A DNA stretch of 35,247 nt from Flavobacterium cyanobacteriorum (GTDB taxonomy: Bacteria > Bacteroidota > Bacteroidia > Flavobacteriales > Flavobacteriaceae). The DNA is taken from contig NZ_NOXV01000302.1 of the NCBI RefSeq assembly GCF_002251835.1, positions 29,735-64,981 on the forward strand, given 5' to 3'. Below, one piece after another: positions 25,108 through 35,247 of the stretch. The translations under genes and the position numbers were made by a program. Position 1 is the stretch's first letter. Each line of letters begins with the position of its first letter. The notes beneath the pieces were generated by a model. The model was not told the DNA's origin and did not search any database. It worked only from the letters and a program-made list of their open reading frames with translations.

Positions 25108-25791
25108 TTACACGGTTCGCTGCACTACTTCAAATAAAGTACCGTCTTCAACCTTCAATGTTTTAGAAGGGAATTTCATCAGCAGGGCATAATCATGGGT
25201 TGCCATAATTATAGTTTTGCCGTTCTGGTTTATCTCGCGCAGCAGCTGCATTACCTCAACGCTGGTTTGCGGGTCCAGGTTACCGGTAGGCTCGTCAGCC
25301 AGTATAACTTCAGGATCATTAAGCAGGGCGCGTGCTACCGCCACCCTTTGCTGCTCACCACCCGAAAGCTGGTGCGGCATTTTGTTGGAGCTGTTATTGA
25401 CGCCAACCTTGCCCAGCACTTCATGTATTTTTTCGAGCATATCCTTTTGGTCTTTCCAGCCCGTGGCTTTCAGCACAAAAAGGAGATTGTCAGTTATGCT
25501 CCGGTCAGGCAGGAGCTTAAAATCCTGGAAAACAATACCTATTTTTCTGCGTAGATAAGGTATATCCCTGTCTTTAAGCCGCGCCAGGTCATATTCAACA
25601 AATATGCCTTCACCTTCGCGCAGTTTAAGGTCAGCATAAAGCGTTTTCATGAAGCTGCTCTTCCCGGAACCCGTTTTTCCAATGATATACAAAAATTCGC
25701 CATGGTTCACCTCAAGGTTCACTTCTTTTAATATAGCGGTATTATCCTGGTATATTGTAACGTTCCTGAGCGAAAGTACTGGATTGGGCAT
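25108..25791 (-). CDS. ftsE: cell-division ABC transporter ATP-binding protein FtsE
   Basis: This is a 227-residue ABC ATPase with Walker [10 protein letters not shown] (about 38-46), Q-loop region [11 protein letters not shown], signature LSGGEQQR, Walker [13 protein letters not shown] and the switch histidine in MATHDYAL. The sequence flavour ([20 protein letters not shown] and [14 protein letters not shown]) is that of Bacteroidetes FtsE, which with FtsX controls peptidoglycan hydrolases at the septum. FtsX is not in the window, and Bacteroidetes often encode it elsewhere. It is the first gene of a unit with the GT2 gene and has a good promoter just upstream. Confidence 0.9.
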   Translation of the reverse strand: MPNPVLSLRNVTIYQDNTAILKEVNLEVNHGEFLYIIGKTGSGKSSFMKTLYADLKLREGEGIFVEYDLARLKDRDIPYLRRKIGIVFQDFKLLPDRSITDNLLFVLKATGWKDQKDMLEKIHEVLGKVGVNNSSNKMPHQLSGGEQQRVAVARALLNDPEVILADEPTGNLDPQTSVEVMQLLREINQNGKTIIMATHDYALLMKFPSKTLKVEDGTLFEVVQRTV

Positions 25792-25811
25792 GTTTGTCTA
25801 CATTTATTTGG

Positions 25812-25842
25812 TAAAAGTAATAAGATAACGCCGCTATTCAAA
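25812..25842 (-). promoter_or_regulatory. candidate promoter of ftsE
   Basis: On the minus strand TTTG (25842-25839) is followed after a 19-base spacer by TACTTTTA (25819-25812), one mismatch from TAnnTTTG. The spacing fits the usual Bacteroidetes -33/-7 distance, and the leader would be about 15 bases. Confidence 0.55.
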
Positions 25843-25960
25843 ATTTTGTATAAAAATGTCGCTCGAGTATGCCTATTTTTATGTTTATCTCAAATTCGCC
25901 TATTTCCAGATTAAATCCAAAAACTGGTAATCCAGTAATCGGAAAATCGTTTTTTTCATT

Positions 25961-25968
25961 TATTTTTG
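25961..25968 (+). promoter_or_regulatory. candidate -7 box at the guaA start
   Basis: TATTTTTG is a perfect TAnnTTTG match only three bases before the guaA ATG at 25972. If used, the message would be leaderless or nearly so. No -33 TTTG lies at the expected place (about 25938-25943), so it may be chance in an AT-rich spacer. Confidence 0.3.
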
Positions 25969-25971
25969 CCC

Positions 25972-27501
25972 ATGCAACACAACGTACTTATTTTAGACTT
26001 TGGCTCGCAATATACACAACTCGTTGCGAGAAGGGTTCGCGAGTTAAACATCTTCTGCGAAATTTTCCCTTACAACAACCCGCCGGCTGATTTATCATCT
26101 TATAAAGCGGTAATACTTTCAGGCAGCCCGTTCTCGGTACGTGCCGAAGATGCCCCGCATCCTGACCTGTCCCAAATCCGCGGTAAGCTCCCTTTGCTGG
26201 CTGTTTGTTACGGTGCACAGTACCTGGCCCATTTTAACGGGGGCGAGGTGGCGCCAAGCAACATTCGCGAATATGGCCGTGCCAACCTGGCCTATATTAA
26301 AGAGGGTGAGCCTTTTTTTGAGGGCGTGAACTTAAACAGCCAGGTGTGGATGAGCCACAGCGACACGATTAAAAAACTGCCCGATGGTGCTGTAAGGCTG
26401 GCCAGTACTAAAGATGTGGAGAATGCTGCCTACAAAATTGAAGGCGAAATTACCTATGCGATACAATACCACCCGGAAGTATACCATTCTAGTGATGGTA
26501 AGCAAATGCTGGAAAATTTTTTAGTTAAAATAGCCCAGGTACCCCAAAACTTTACCCCAAATTCTTTTGTTGAAGATATTGTAGAAGAACTAAGGGTAAG
26601 ACTGGGCAACGATAAAGTGGTGCTGGGCCTTTCGGGCGGGGTAGACTCCACCGTAGCAGCAGTATTACTTAACAGGGCTATAGGCAGCAACCTGTATTGC
26701 ATTTTTGTAAACAATGGCCTGCTAAGGAAAGATGAATTCCAAAACGTGCTTCACCAGTATAAAGACATGGGATTGAATGTAAAAGGTGTTGATGCATCTG
26801 ACCGTTTCCTCTCACAGCTTGCAGGGATTGATGACCCCGAAACGAAGCGTAAAACTATTGGACGTGTATTCATAGAAGTATTCGACGATGAAGCACACCA
26901 GATCACCGATGTAAAGTGGCTGGCACAGGGTACTATATATCCTGATGTAATCGAATCGGTTTCTGTAAAAGGGCCTTCAGCCACTATCAAATCACACCAT
27001 AATGTGGGAGGATTGCCTGATTTTATGAAGCTGCAGGTGGTAGAGCCGCTGCGTATGCTTTTTAAAGACGAAGTACGCAGGGTAGGGGCAACACTGGGGA
27101 TTGACCCTGAACTTTTAGGCCGTCACCCCTTCCCGGGACCAGGGCTTTCCATAAGGATATTAGGGGATATTACACCTGAAAAGGTAAGGATATTGCAGGA
27201 AGTTGACCATATATTTATACAAGGGCTTAAAGACCATGGGCTGTATGACAAAGTGTGGCAGGCGGGGGCAATACTCCTGCCTGTTAATAGTGTAGGGGTA
27301 ATGGGCGATGAGCGTACGTACGAAAAAGTGGTAGCCCTGAGGGCGGTAGAAAGCACTGACGGCATGACGGCCGACTGGGTACACCTCCCCTATGATTTCC
27401 TTATGAAAATATCAAATGAAATAATTAATAAAGTAAAAGGAGTAAACAGGGTTGTATATGATATTAGTTCCAAACCGCCCGCAACAATAGAATGGGAATA
27501 A
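25972..27501 (+). CDS. guaA: GMP synthase (glutamine-hydrolysing)
   Basis: The enzyme converts XMP, glutamine and ATP to GMP. It starts at ATG 25972 ([20 protein letters not shown]); the TTG at 25966 adds only two residues and overlaps a promoter-like box. Numbered from that ATG (509 residues), the class I glutamine amidotransferase domain has catalytic Cys79 (AVCYGAQ), His167 and Glu169 (QYHPEVYH). The ATP-pyrophosphatase domain has the P-loop SGGVDS at 221-226. The C-terminal dimerisation domain includes [16 protein letters not shown] and ends KPPATIEWE. All motifs are intact and the length is normal. It is divergent from ftsE and apparently monocistronic. Confidence 0.98.
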   Translation: MQHNVLILDFGSQYTQLVARRVRELNIFCEIFPYNNPPADLSSYKAVILSGSPFSVRAEDAPHPDLSQIRGKLPLLAVCYGAQYLAHFNGGEVAPSNIREYGRANLAYIKEGEPFFEGVNLNSQVWMSHSDTIKKLPDGAVRLASTKDVENAAYKIEGEITYAIQYHPEVYHSSDGKQMLENFLVKIAQVPQNFTPNSFVEDIVEELRVRLGNDKVVLGLSGGVDSTVAAVLLNRAIGSNLYCIFVNNGLLRKDEFQNVLHQYKDMGLNVKGVDASDRFLSQLAGIDDPETKRKTIGRVFIEVFDDEAHQITDVKWLAQGTIYPDVIESVSVKGPSATIKSHHNVGGLPDFMKLQVVEPLRMLFKDEVRRVGATLGIDPELLGRHPFPGPGLSIRILGDITPEKVRILQEVDHIFIQGLKDHGLYDKVWQAGAILLPVNSVGVMGDERTYEKVVALRAVESTDGMTADWVHLPYDFLMKISNEIINKVKGVNRVVYDISSKPPATIEWE

Positions 27502-27664
27502 TATTGTTAAAATGGGTTGTGGCTTTTTGTCGCTGTAAAGCAGTTTTTTCTGCATGTTATCGATTTATATAGCCATTTGGTCGAAAATATTTACAGGTTA
27601 TGGCTACATTTTTGTAGCTTTAACCCAAGAAATTTAAGGGCTAATCACATCTACAACTATACAA

Positions 27665-28744
27665 ATGAAAGCAAAACTGATACTCGTAAGTTCTCTTCTG
27701 GTTGCGAATTTTGCTATGGCTGCTCCGTTTCAGCTCCCACAGCAAAATTCTGAAAAAGAGACATCCGAACAGACAGCAATTCACCATGTTGCCCTTGGGG
27801 AAACCATGGTTATCATTGCCAAAAAGTATATGGTGCTTCCACAGGACATTTATGAACTAAACCCTGATGCGGTAAACGGCATTAGCCAGGGTATGATGCT
27901 CCGGATTCCGGTTGGTAAAAAGGTTAAGGTGCAGGCTGAAGAAAAGAATCTTGATTATCAGGTTGTAGATGCTGCAACCATTCTGAAAGATAAGCAGAAA
28001 AAGCAACAGGAAGATGTTGCATACATATCAGAAGGAGCCAAAATAAGGCAGGCTTACTCACCAAAAACTCAGTCGCCGGTTGCGGAATCAAAGCCTGAAA
28101 ATGTAAACCATGAAGTGAAACCGGGCGAAACGCTTAGTGGCCTTGCCAAAAAGTATAATACTACTATTGCAGAAATTACGTCTGCTAACAGCAAAATGCT
28201 AAAAAGAGGGCTTCAGGCAGGGCAGGTACTTGTGATTCCCGCAACCCACGGGGAAGGTCCTTCTGCCGTGCCACAGGTACATGTTCTTGCCTCCCAAAAA
28301 TCTGAAGTCGCAGAAATGCCGGTAACAGATAATCCTGAAACACATTATGTTAAGCCGGGTGAAACCCTGCATAGCCTTGCCAGAAAATATGGCCTCACAG
28401 TTGCCGAAATTACCGCGGCTAATGAAAAACTCCTTAAAAGAGGTTTACAGGCAGGCCAAACTTTAGTAATACCCGGTGGCAATAAAACAGCTGAAACGGA
28501 AACCGTATTGAAACCTGAGCCGGTTATTGTTACAAATTATGCATCTTATTCTGATGAGCCGGTTGGCACAACAGAGCATAAAGTAGTAAGTGGGGAGACC
28601 CTTATTGGCTTAGCAAAGAAATATAATACTACAGTTGATGCTATAACTACCGCAAACCAAAAACTCCTGAAGAAAGGCCTTCAGGCAGGACAGACCTTAA
28701 AAATACCGGTTCCGGTTGTAATCGCCGATAATGTTAAGGAATAA
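27665..28744 (+). CDS. secreted protein with four LysM domains
   Basis: This 359-residue protein has a signal peptide (cut near NFAMAA, residues 15-20) and four LysM peptidoglycan-binding domains at about 40-83, 148-192, 226-270 and 303-348. The last three are near-copies (for example GETLSGLAKKYNTT, GETLHSLARKYGLT and GETLIGLAKKYNTT), suggesting recent internal duplication, while the first is more divergent. No catalytic domain is present, so it probably binds wall glycan rather than cutting it. A 163-base spacer separates it from guaA; only a weak promoter-like pattern was seen there (TTTG at 27576-27579 and a TTTTTG box near 27609-27614, spacing too long). A strong terminator follows. Confidence 0.9.
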   Translation: MKAKLILVSSLLVANFAMAAPFQLPQQNSEKETSEQTAIHHVALGETMVIIAKKYMVLPQDIYELNPDAVNGISQGMMLRIPVGKKVKVQAEEKNLDYQVVDAATILKDKQKKQQEDVAYISEGAKIRQAYSPKTQSPVAESKPENVNHEVKPGETLSGLAKKYNTTIAEITSANSKMLKRGLQAGQVLVIPATHGEGPSAVPQVHVLASQKSEVAEMPVTDNPETHYVKPGETLHSLARKYGLTVAEITAANEKLLKRGLQAGQTLVIPGGNKTAETETVLKPEPVIVTNYASYSDEPVGTTEHKVVSGETLIGLAKKYNTTVDAITTANQKLLKKGLQAGQTLKIPVPVVIADNVKE

Positions 28745-28787
28745 TAATCTGTCGAACTGTTTTTAACGTTTCCACCATTATAAAAAA

Positions 28788-28818
28788 TTGTATTAAGTCG
28801 TTACAAAAACTACCTTTG
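28788..28818 (+). promoter_or_regulatory. promoter of the LysM/PBP1-like gene, overlapping a terminator
   Basis: TTG at 28788-28790 and TACCTTTG at 28811-28818 are separated by 20 bases, a full match to the Bacteroidetes -33/-7 pattern. Transcription would start near 28825, leaving a leader of about 25 bases before the ATG at 28850. The -7 box lies in the loop and 3' arm of the terminator hairpin of the upstream gene. Confidence 0.65.
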
Positions 28819-28837
28819 TAACGGCTTAATTTTTTTT
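28793..28837 (+). terminator. rho-independent terminator of the first LysM gene
   Basis: TTAAGTCGTTACAAA (28793-28807) pairs with TTTGTAACGGCTTAA (28815-28829) with only one G-U pair, a 7-base loop, and a run of eight T (28830-28837). It lies 48 bases after the stop of the four-LysM gene. Confidence 0.85.
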
Positions 28838-28849
28838 AATACATTACAA

Positions 28850-30766
28850 ATGAAATACAGGGTGATTATAATACTGTTGGCAGTCTTTTTTTCTTGGTCA
28901 GCACCTGCGCAGGATTATATAAAGCATAAAGTAGCAAAAAAAGAAACAGTTGCTGATATAGCAAGGAAATATAAAGTTACCCCTTTTGATATTTACCGGT
29001 TAAATCCGGACTCTAAAAACGGTATTAAAGAGAACAGCATATTGCTTGTGCCCAAAAAAGTTTTGCCTCAGCAACCTGAATCAGTCCCAGAAAAAACAAC
29101 AAAAATAGCTAATACAAGGCATAAGGTCGGCCCTGGTGAAACACTTTATAGCATTGCAAAGAAGTATAATGTGTCTTTTGATGATATAAAAAAAGCAAAC
29201 CAGGATGCCGGCGACGCGCTTAAAGTTGGGCAGGAAGTTATAATCCCTGTCAAAGGCAGTCCGGTAGCGGCACAGGTAAAGGAAGCCAGAAAAGCAGAGG
29301 CCAAAACACCTCCACCCTCATATTTTTATCATACCGTTGCACCGGGCGAAACAAAATATTCCATAGCAAAGCAGTATGGCATGACGCTCCAGCTGCTCGA
29401 AGCCCTAAACCCTGATGTAAAAGATACCCTGCCTGTAGGTTACAGGCTTAAGCTCGATAAAAATTCTGTATTGGTTAAGGAAACGCAGCCAGCTGTACCG
29501 GTACCACCCGCTCCGCCTGCATCACAAAAAACTTATTTGGACTACCAGGTACAGCCTAAAGAAACACTTTACAGCCTTTCAAAAAGGGCTAACCTTACCG
29601 AGGAAGAACTTATAGCGCTTAACCCGGAAATGAAGGAAGGCCTCCGGGAAGGGATGGTGATAAAGATGCCTGTTGGGTCGGGTGCAGGTGCACCGGGTGC
29701 TAAAACGGTAGCCGATCTTTCTAAAGACTTAAAAAAATCTGCACCAAAAGAAATTGCGCTCTTGCTGCCTTTTAACCTGCCTAAGTCAGAGTCCGATACA
29801 ACCAGGATATCCCGCCTTAAAAGTGAAAAATTCCTGAACATGACACTTGATTTCTACGCTGGTGCACTCATGGCTATTGATTCAGCCAGGACACTTGGTG
29901 TACCCGTAAAAGTTAAAATTTATGATTCAAAAGAAACCCGTACTTCGTCTGATGTGGCTTCACTGAAGAGTAGCCTGTCAACTACCGATGCCGTCATAGG
30001 CCCATTTTTCCAGGGAAATGTAGAGTCGGCTGCGGCTGCTCTGGGCAACATACCCGTAATTTCACCACTGTCAAAAGAAAGTGGCAAAGCCTATGGTAAC
30101 CTCTACCAGTCAGTACCTTCTGAGGAAAGTGTTAAAGTGGCTATGCTTGATTACTTGCGCAGTAAAAATGCCAATATTATTGCTATTGTCGATTCTAAGA
30201 AGCTAAGTTCAAGACAACTGATTAAAAGGCATAGCCCTGAAGTTAAATTTCTGGAGGGCGCAGTTACTGATGCGACACTAAAAGCAATGTTAGATGCGGA
30301 CAGGCCAAACTATTTAATCATGGAGACAGAGAATGTTACCATGATTTTAAATACAACCAAAGTACTCGAGAATGTGTCCACAGGCTATACTGTGCAGCTG
30401 GCAGTACTTGAAAAAACCGATGCCCTTGAAAATACAGAAGTGCCCGTTTCCAGGTTAGCAGGCCTGAAGATGCTATACCCTTCAGTAACCAACGATGGCG
30501 AAACTCCTGAAATGGCTTTATTCAGTAAGGTTTTCAGGCAGAAAAACGGCATTGCGCCTAACCAGTTTGCCACCCGTGGATTTGATGTAACTTTTGACGT
30601 TATCATGAGGGTATTCCAGGAGGAAGGCTTTGCCGCTGCAACATCAAAAGCAACAGAGTATGTGGAAAATAAATTTTCTTACGAAACTTCAGAAACAGGC
30701 AATTATAATACTGCGGTTTACATCATGCAGTACAATCCTGACCTTACCATAACACAGGCAAAATAA
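28850..30766 (+). CDS. LysM and periplasmic-binding-fold (PBP1-like) protein
   Basis: This 638-residue exported protein has a signal peptide (cut near APAQ, residues 18-21). Four LysM repeats follow at about 25-68, 90-134, 160-202 and 231-274, then a C-terminal domain of about 340 residues. That domain reads EIALLLPFNLP, later DFYAGALMAIDSARTLGVPV and TDAVIGPFFQGNVESAAAAL. This is the type 1 periplasmic-binding-protein fold seen in amino-acid receptor relatives and in LpoA-like activators. The same domain pairing is common in flavobacteria. It could sense or regulate wall metabolism, an inference. The first gene's LysM domains are related but the proteins differ in length and tail. The OsmC-like gene follows two bases after the stop. 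Confidence 0.9.
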   Translation: MKYRVIIILLAVFFSWSAPAQDYIKHKVAKKETVADIARKYKVTPFDIYRLNPDSKNGIKENSILLVPKKVLPQQPESVPEKTTKIANTRHKVGPGETLYSIAKKYNVSFDDIKKANQDAGDALKVGQEVIIPVKGSPVAAQVKEARKAEAKTPPPSYFYHTVAPGETKYSIAKQYGMTLQLLEALNPDVKDTLPVGYRLKLDKNSVLVKETQPAVPVPPAPPASQKTYLDYQVQPKETLYSLSKRANLTEEELIALNPEMKEGLREGMVIKMPVGSGAGAPGAKTVADLSKDLKKSAPKEIALLLPFNLPKSESDTTRISRLKSEKFLNMTLDFYAGALMAIDSARTLGVPVKVKIYDSKETRTSSDVASLKSSLSTTDAVIGPFFQGNVESAAAALGNIPVISPLSKESGKAYGNLYQSVPSEESVKVAMLDYLRSKNANIIAIVDSKKLSSRQLIKRHSPEVKFLEGAVTDATLKAMLDADRPNYLIMETENVTMILNTTKVLENVSTGYTVQLAVLEKTDALENTEVPVSRLAGLKMLYPSVTNDGETPEMALFSKVFRQKNGIAPNQFATRGFDVTFDVIMRVFQEEGFAAATSKATEYVENKFSYETSETGNYNTAVYIMQYNPDLTITQAK

Positions 30767-30768
30767 AC

Positions 30769-31167
30769 ATGACATCTAAAGTAACCTACCTCGGCGGCCT
30801 TCGCACCTCATCAATACATTTACAGTCAGGGAGCGAAATAATTTCTGATGCGCCTTTAGACAATAACGGCAAAGGAGAAGCTTTCTCACCTACTGATATG
30901 GTAGCTAATGCCCTTGCAGGCTGCATGATGACCGTAATGGGTATAAAAGCGGCAGGCATAGGCGTGGCGATGGAGGGTTCCGTTGCCGAGGTTACCAAGA
31001 TAATGCAGGCCGAACCCCGAAAGATTTCGCGTATAGAAGTGATTTTTCACATGAAGGGTAATGCCGATGAAAAAGCACGTACCATACTGGAAAGGACTGC
31101 GCTTACCTGCCCTGTTTACCTGAGCCTGCACCCGGATATTGAAAAGCAGGTAGTTTTTAACTGGTAG
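30769..31167 (+). CDS. OsmC family protein
   Basis: This 132-residue protein has the OsmC/Ohr fold pattern with two cysteines at usual positions: Cys52 in LAGCMMTVMG and Cys114 in LTCPVYLSLHPDI. These are the peroxidatic and resolving thiols in OsmC-type organic hydroperoxide reductases. The sequence is nearer to the YhfA/OsmC-like branch than to Ohr, so the physiological substrate is uncertain. It starts two bases after the LysM/PBP1 gene and precedes the DUF3820 gene by four, so the three are probably co-transcribed. Confidence 0.88.
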   Translation: MTSKVTYLGGLRTSSIHLQSGSEIISDAPLDNNGKGEAFSPTDMVANALAGCMMTVMGIKAAGIGVAMEGSVAEVTKIMQAEPRKISRIEVIFHMKGNADEKARTILERTALTCPVYLSLHPDIEKQVVFNW

Positions 31168-31171
31168 GCTT

Positions 31172-31402
31172 TTGGACCCTCAAAAACAACATCTTATAAA
31201 ACTGGCCCATACTAAAATGCCTTTCGGCAGGTATGAAGGTCGCTACCTCATTGACCTGCCTGAGTATTATATTGTATGGTACAAGTCTAAAGGTTTACCT
31301 AAAGGGCAGCTGGGGCAAATGCTTGGGCTGGTGTATGAACTCAAACTGAATGGGCTTGAAGAGCTGGTGCGGAATATCAAGCGGCAGTATCCTAAGCCAT
31401 AG
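31172..31402 (+). CDS. small DUF3820 family protein
   Basis: This 76-residue protein has the DUF3820 core MPFGRYEGRYLIDLPEYYIV, then WYKSKGLPKGQLGQML and ELKLNGLEEL, which spans almost the whole sequence. Relatives are described as putative quorum-sensing-regulated factors or nucleic-acid-associated proteins, without firm function. The start is TTG at 31172: no ATG lies upstream in frame after the TAG at 31151-31153, and the ATG at residue 16 would cut into the core. It is the last gene of the 28850-31402 run and is followed by a long inverted repeat. Confidence 0.8.
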   Translation: MDPQKQHLIKLAHTKMPFGRYEGRYLIDLPEYYIVWYKSKGLPKGQLGQMLGLVYELKLNGLEELVRNIKRQYPKP

Positions 31403-31404
31403 TT

Positions 31405-31474
31405 AATTTGAAAATTTGAAAATTTTAAATGATTAAGTACAGTTGTACAATTTTAAAATTTTCAAATCTTCAAA

Positions 31475-31476
<2 letters not shown>
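31405..31476. repeat. 26-base inverted repeat, probable terminator/intergenic palindromic element
   Basis: The left arm 31405-31430 and right arm 31451-31476 match at 24 of 26 positions as reverse complements, built from AATTTGAAAATTTGAAAA-type tracts. The 20-base centre contains a further GTAC-AGTT-GTAC hairpin. It lies just after the DUF3820 stop and before pyrG. Similar TTTGAAAATTTG palindromes occur in flavobacterial intergenic regions (recalled, not checked). It probably terminates the upstream message. Confidence 0.75.
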
Positions 31477-33164
<1,688 letters not shown>

Positions 33165-33231
33165 GCCGGCTCAACAGCCCGGGCTTGTAAGATAACAGGG
33201 GATACATCCCTTTTGTGAAATAAATAAATAA

Positions 33232-35130
33232 ATGGAAGAAAAAAAATTAGACTTAAAGTCGCTAATCGGGTTTGCATTAATATTCCTGTTGCTGCTGTGG
33301 ATGATTTATAACAACACAGCCAGCAATGAAGCGGAATTAAAAGAAAAAGCCAAAAAAGAACAAATAGAAAAAGCCAGGCAGAAACAAATACCTGAGCAGC
33401 AAACGGCCATACAGCCAAAAGATAGTGCCGTAACCGATTCACTCAGGCTGCAGCAGCTTAAAAACTCGCTTGGTGCATTTGCATACAGTGCCTCACTGCC
33501 TTCCGCAAAAGCAGGTGTTACTGAGCTGAAAAACGACATACTTACGCTCCGCATTGCCAACAAAGGCGGTTATATTGCCGAAGCCAACATAAACGGCTTT
33601 GAGCAGTTCAGCAAAGGTTCAAAGCAAAGGGTTGAGCTTATTAAGGACAATAATGCTGATTTCAACCTGCAGTTCAAAACAAAAGACAACCGTATCCTTA
33701 ATACGAGGGATATGGATTTTGAGCCTGTACTTACAAAAGAAGGCAATAACCAGGTGCTTACTATGCGGCTCAAAGCAGGCGAAAACCAGTTCCTGGAGTA
33801 CCGCTATGTAATGAAACCGAATGATTACATGCTCGATTTTTCTGTGCGTTCACAAGGTTTGTCCCAGGTGCTTGACGTATCAAAGCCTATGGAACTGGAG
33901 TGGATGCTAAAGGCTTACAGGAACGAGAAAAGTGTTTCTTATGAAAACCGCTATACCGAACTGGTATTTGAGTATGAAGACGGAAAGGATAATTACCTTG
34001 GGCAGGGCAAAAATGAGGCTGATAAAGCTGATGCCGTAACGTATGTAGCGTTCAAGCAGCACTTTTTTACCGCTATACTTTTAACCGATACACCTTTTAA
34101 AACGGCTGATTTCACTTCAGAAAATCTTGTGAAGGATGAAAAGACCGATACTACTTTTACCAAAAAGTTCACGGCTAAAATGCCGCTTGAATTTAAAGGT
34201 GGTGAGGTAGCCTATAATATGAACTGGTATTATGGCCCTGCCGATTATAAGATACTGAATCAGTATGATAAGAACCTGGATGAGGTAATGCCACTCGGCT
34301 GGGGGATTTTCGGGTGGATAAACCGTTATGTTTTTATCCCGGTATTTACACTGATTAGTTCCTTTATTCCTTACGGTATTGCCATTATCATATTTACCAT
34401 ACTGGTAAGGCTGGTAATGTCGCCGGTTACTTATAAGTCATACGTATCGCAGGCAAAAATGAAAGTGCTCCGCCCGGAGATCAATGAAATTGCTGAGAAG
34501 TACAAAAAGGACCCTATGAAGAAGCAGCAGGAAACCATGAAGCTGTATAATAGCGCAGGGGTAAACCCTATGGCAGGCTGTTTGCCGGCCCTGATGCAGA
34601 TACCTGTGTTTTATGCACTATTCCAGTTCTTCCCTTCATTCTTTGACCTGAGGCAAAAGAGTTTCCTTTGGGCTGATGACCTTTCATCTTATGACTCAAT
34701 CGTGCATCTGCCGTTCTATATACCATTCTACGGCAACCACGTAAGTTTGTTCCCAATCCTTGCTTCTGTGGCTATCTTCTTTTACATGAAAATGACTACC
34801 GGCGACCAGGCGATGTCCGCACCGCCACAGGAAGGTATGCCTGATATGAGCAAAGTAATGAAGATAATGATATACGTGTCACCAATAATGATGCTTATCT
34901 TCTTTAACAACTATGCTTCGGGGCTATCGCTTTACTACTTCATATCAAACCTTATTACTATAGGTATTATGATAGTGATCAAAAAATATATAGTAAACGA
35001 GGATAAGATACATGCACAGCTGCAGGCTAACAAGGCCAAGCCAAAAACACAGGGCCGTTTCCAGCGCAAAATGCAGGAAATGATGGAGCAGGCCCAGGAA
35101 CAGCAAAAGGCACGCCAGAACAAAAAATAG
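33232..35130 (+). CDS. yidC: membrane protein insertase YidC
   Basis: This 632-residue protein has an N-terminal membrane helix (about 11-26) and a large periplasmic beta-domain to about residue 350. The conserved YidC/Oxa1 membrane core (about 350-600) includes YGIAIIIFTILVRLVMSPVT with the functional arginine, then NPMAGCLPALMQIPVFYALF. A basic Gln/Lys-rich tail ends at 632 and probably contacts ribosomes. It inserts membrane proteins alone or with SecYEG. The length is normal for Bacteroidetes YidC with the large periplasmic domain. A strong terminator follows five bases after the stop. Confidence 0.97.
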   Translation: MEEKKLDLKSLIGFALIFLLLLWMIYNNTASNEAELKEKAKKEQIEKARQKQIPEQQTAIQPKDSAVTDSLRLQQLKNSLGAFAYSASLPSAKAGVTELKNDILTLRIANKGGYIAEANINGFEQFSKGSKQRVELIKDNNADFNLQFKTKDNRILNTRDMDFEPVLTKEGNNQVLTMRLKAGENQFLEYRYVMKPNDYMLDFSVRSQGLSQVLDVSKPMELEWMLKAYRNEKSVSYENRYTELVFEYEDGKDNYLGQGKNEADKADAVTYVAFKQHFFTAILLTDTPFKTADFTSENLVKDEKTDTTFTKKFTAKMPLEFKGGEVAYNMNWYYGPADYKILNQYDKNLDEVMPLGWGIFGWINRYVFIPVFTLISSFIPYGIAIIIFTILVRLVMSPVTYKSYVSQAKMKVLRPEINEIAEKYKKDPMKKQQETMKLYNSAGVNPMAGCLPALMQIPVFYALFQFFPSFFDLRQKSFLWADDLSSYDSIVHLPFYIPFYGNHVSLFPILASVAIFFYMKMTTGDQAMSAPPQEGMPDMSKVMKIMIYVSPIMMLIFFNNYASGLSLYYFISNLITIGIMIVIKKYIVNEDKIHAQLQANKAKPKTQGRFQRKMQEMMEQAQEQQKARQNKK

Positions 35131-35134
35131 ATAT

Positions 35135-35158
35135 AAGCATCCTTCGGGATGCTTTTTT
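35135..35158 (+). terminator. rho-independent terminator of yidC
   Basis: AAGCATCC (35135-35142), a TTCG tetraloop and GGATGCTT (35147-35154) are followed by T residues to 35158. This is a textbook stem with a very stable UUCG loop. Confidence 0.92.
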
Positions 35159-35167
35159 GTGGCAGCA

Positions 35168-35199
35168 TTTGTGTAATGTTTGCTTTGGCAATAAATTTG
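35168..35199 (+). promoter_or_regulatory. candidate promoter for a gene beyond the window
   Basis: TTTG at 35168-35171 and TAAATTTG at 35192-35199 are 20 bases apart, a full match to the Bacteroidetes -33/-7 pattern. No gene starts before the window ends at 35247; a short ATG frame near 35206 stops at once. Confidence 0.5.
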
Positions 35200-35247
35200 T
35201 ACGCCATGTTCAAGTTATAAGTGCAACAGGCCAAGTAGATTTTAGTT

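Noticed and set aside
25966-25971. TTG start for guaA
   Set aside because: It adds only Met-Pro, overlaps a promoter-like box, and the family starts at [15 protein letters not shown].
28080-28710. CRISPR-like or tandem DNA repeats
   Set aside because: The repetition comes from coding LysM domains with diverged codons, not from direct repeats with spacers.
33165-33231. Terminator between pyrG and yidC
   Set aside because: Only short GC-rich palindromes (AGCCCGGGCT; GGGAT/ATCCC) without a proper stem-loop and T run were seen.

Overview
The window looks like chromosomal DNA of a Bacteroidota member, most likely family Flavobacteriaceae and close to Flavobacterium. The support is: two type IX secretion (T9SS) cargo proteins, one with a gliding-motility-type (type B) C-terminal domain and one with a type A sorting domain; a lipoprotein with an acidic export-signal-like motif after its lipobox; typical flavobacterial forms of GuaA, PyrG, YidC and FtsE; starts without obvious Shine-Dalgarno sequences; and many candidate promoters of the Bacteroidetes TAnnTTTG type. 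No rRNA, tRNA, CRISPR array, IS element or prophage was recognised.

Layout. 1-1523 (minus): an M48 metalloprotease cut by the window edge, and a TrmH/SpoU RNA methyltransferase. 1733-3401: a decayed-looking stretch with a frameshifted, possibly chimeric membrane-protein remnant, a lipoprotein gene, and a start-less, frameshifted remnant of a small Cys-rich ORF. 3515-9734 (minus): six tightly overlapping genes, SpoIIM-like / polytopic membrane protein / DUF4129-like / DUF4350 / MoxR ATPase / DUF58. An RDD membrane protein and a TRIC/UPF0126 channel-like gene diverge from it (9756-11098). 11132-14217 (minus): a T9SS type B surface protein followed by a MutS-like ATPase gene carrying one frameshift.

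14334-25091 is a cell-surface accessory region. It holds a FemAB-like transferase, a Wzx-type flippase, a hexapeptide acyltransferase, a secreted tail-fibre-like protein paired with a T9SS subtilisin, four glycosyltransferases and an FdtA/QdtA-like nucleotide-sugar ketoisomerase. By eye, 15.3-20.7 kb is more AT-rich than the flanking housekeeping genes. 25108-35130 is mostly housekeeping and envelope genes: ftsE (minus), guaA, two LysM proteins, an OsmC-like protein, a small DUF3820 protein, pyrG and yidC.

How the parts fit together. The SpoIIM/MoxR/DUF58 cluster looks like a membrane-associated complex in which an AAA+ ATPase acts with a vWA-like partner. The 14.3-25.1 kb block would modify, assemble and flip a surface glycan, and it also encodes secreted surface proteins. 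The two LysM proteins are probable periplasmic or wall-associated factors. The most interesting non-coding structures are a terminator whose loop and 3' arm contain the next gene's -7 promoter box (28788-28837) and a 26-bp-arm inverted repeat whose end supplies the -33 element of the pyrG promoter (31405-31507). All functions come from motif recognition by eye; no database search was run.
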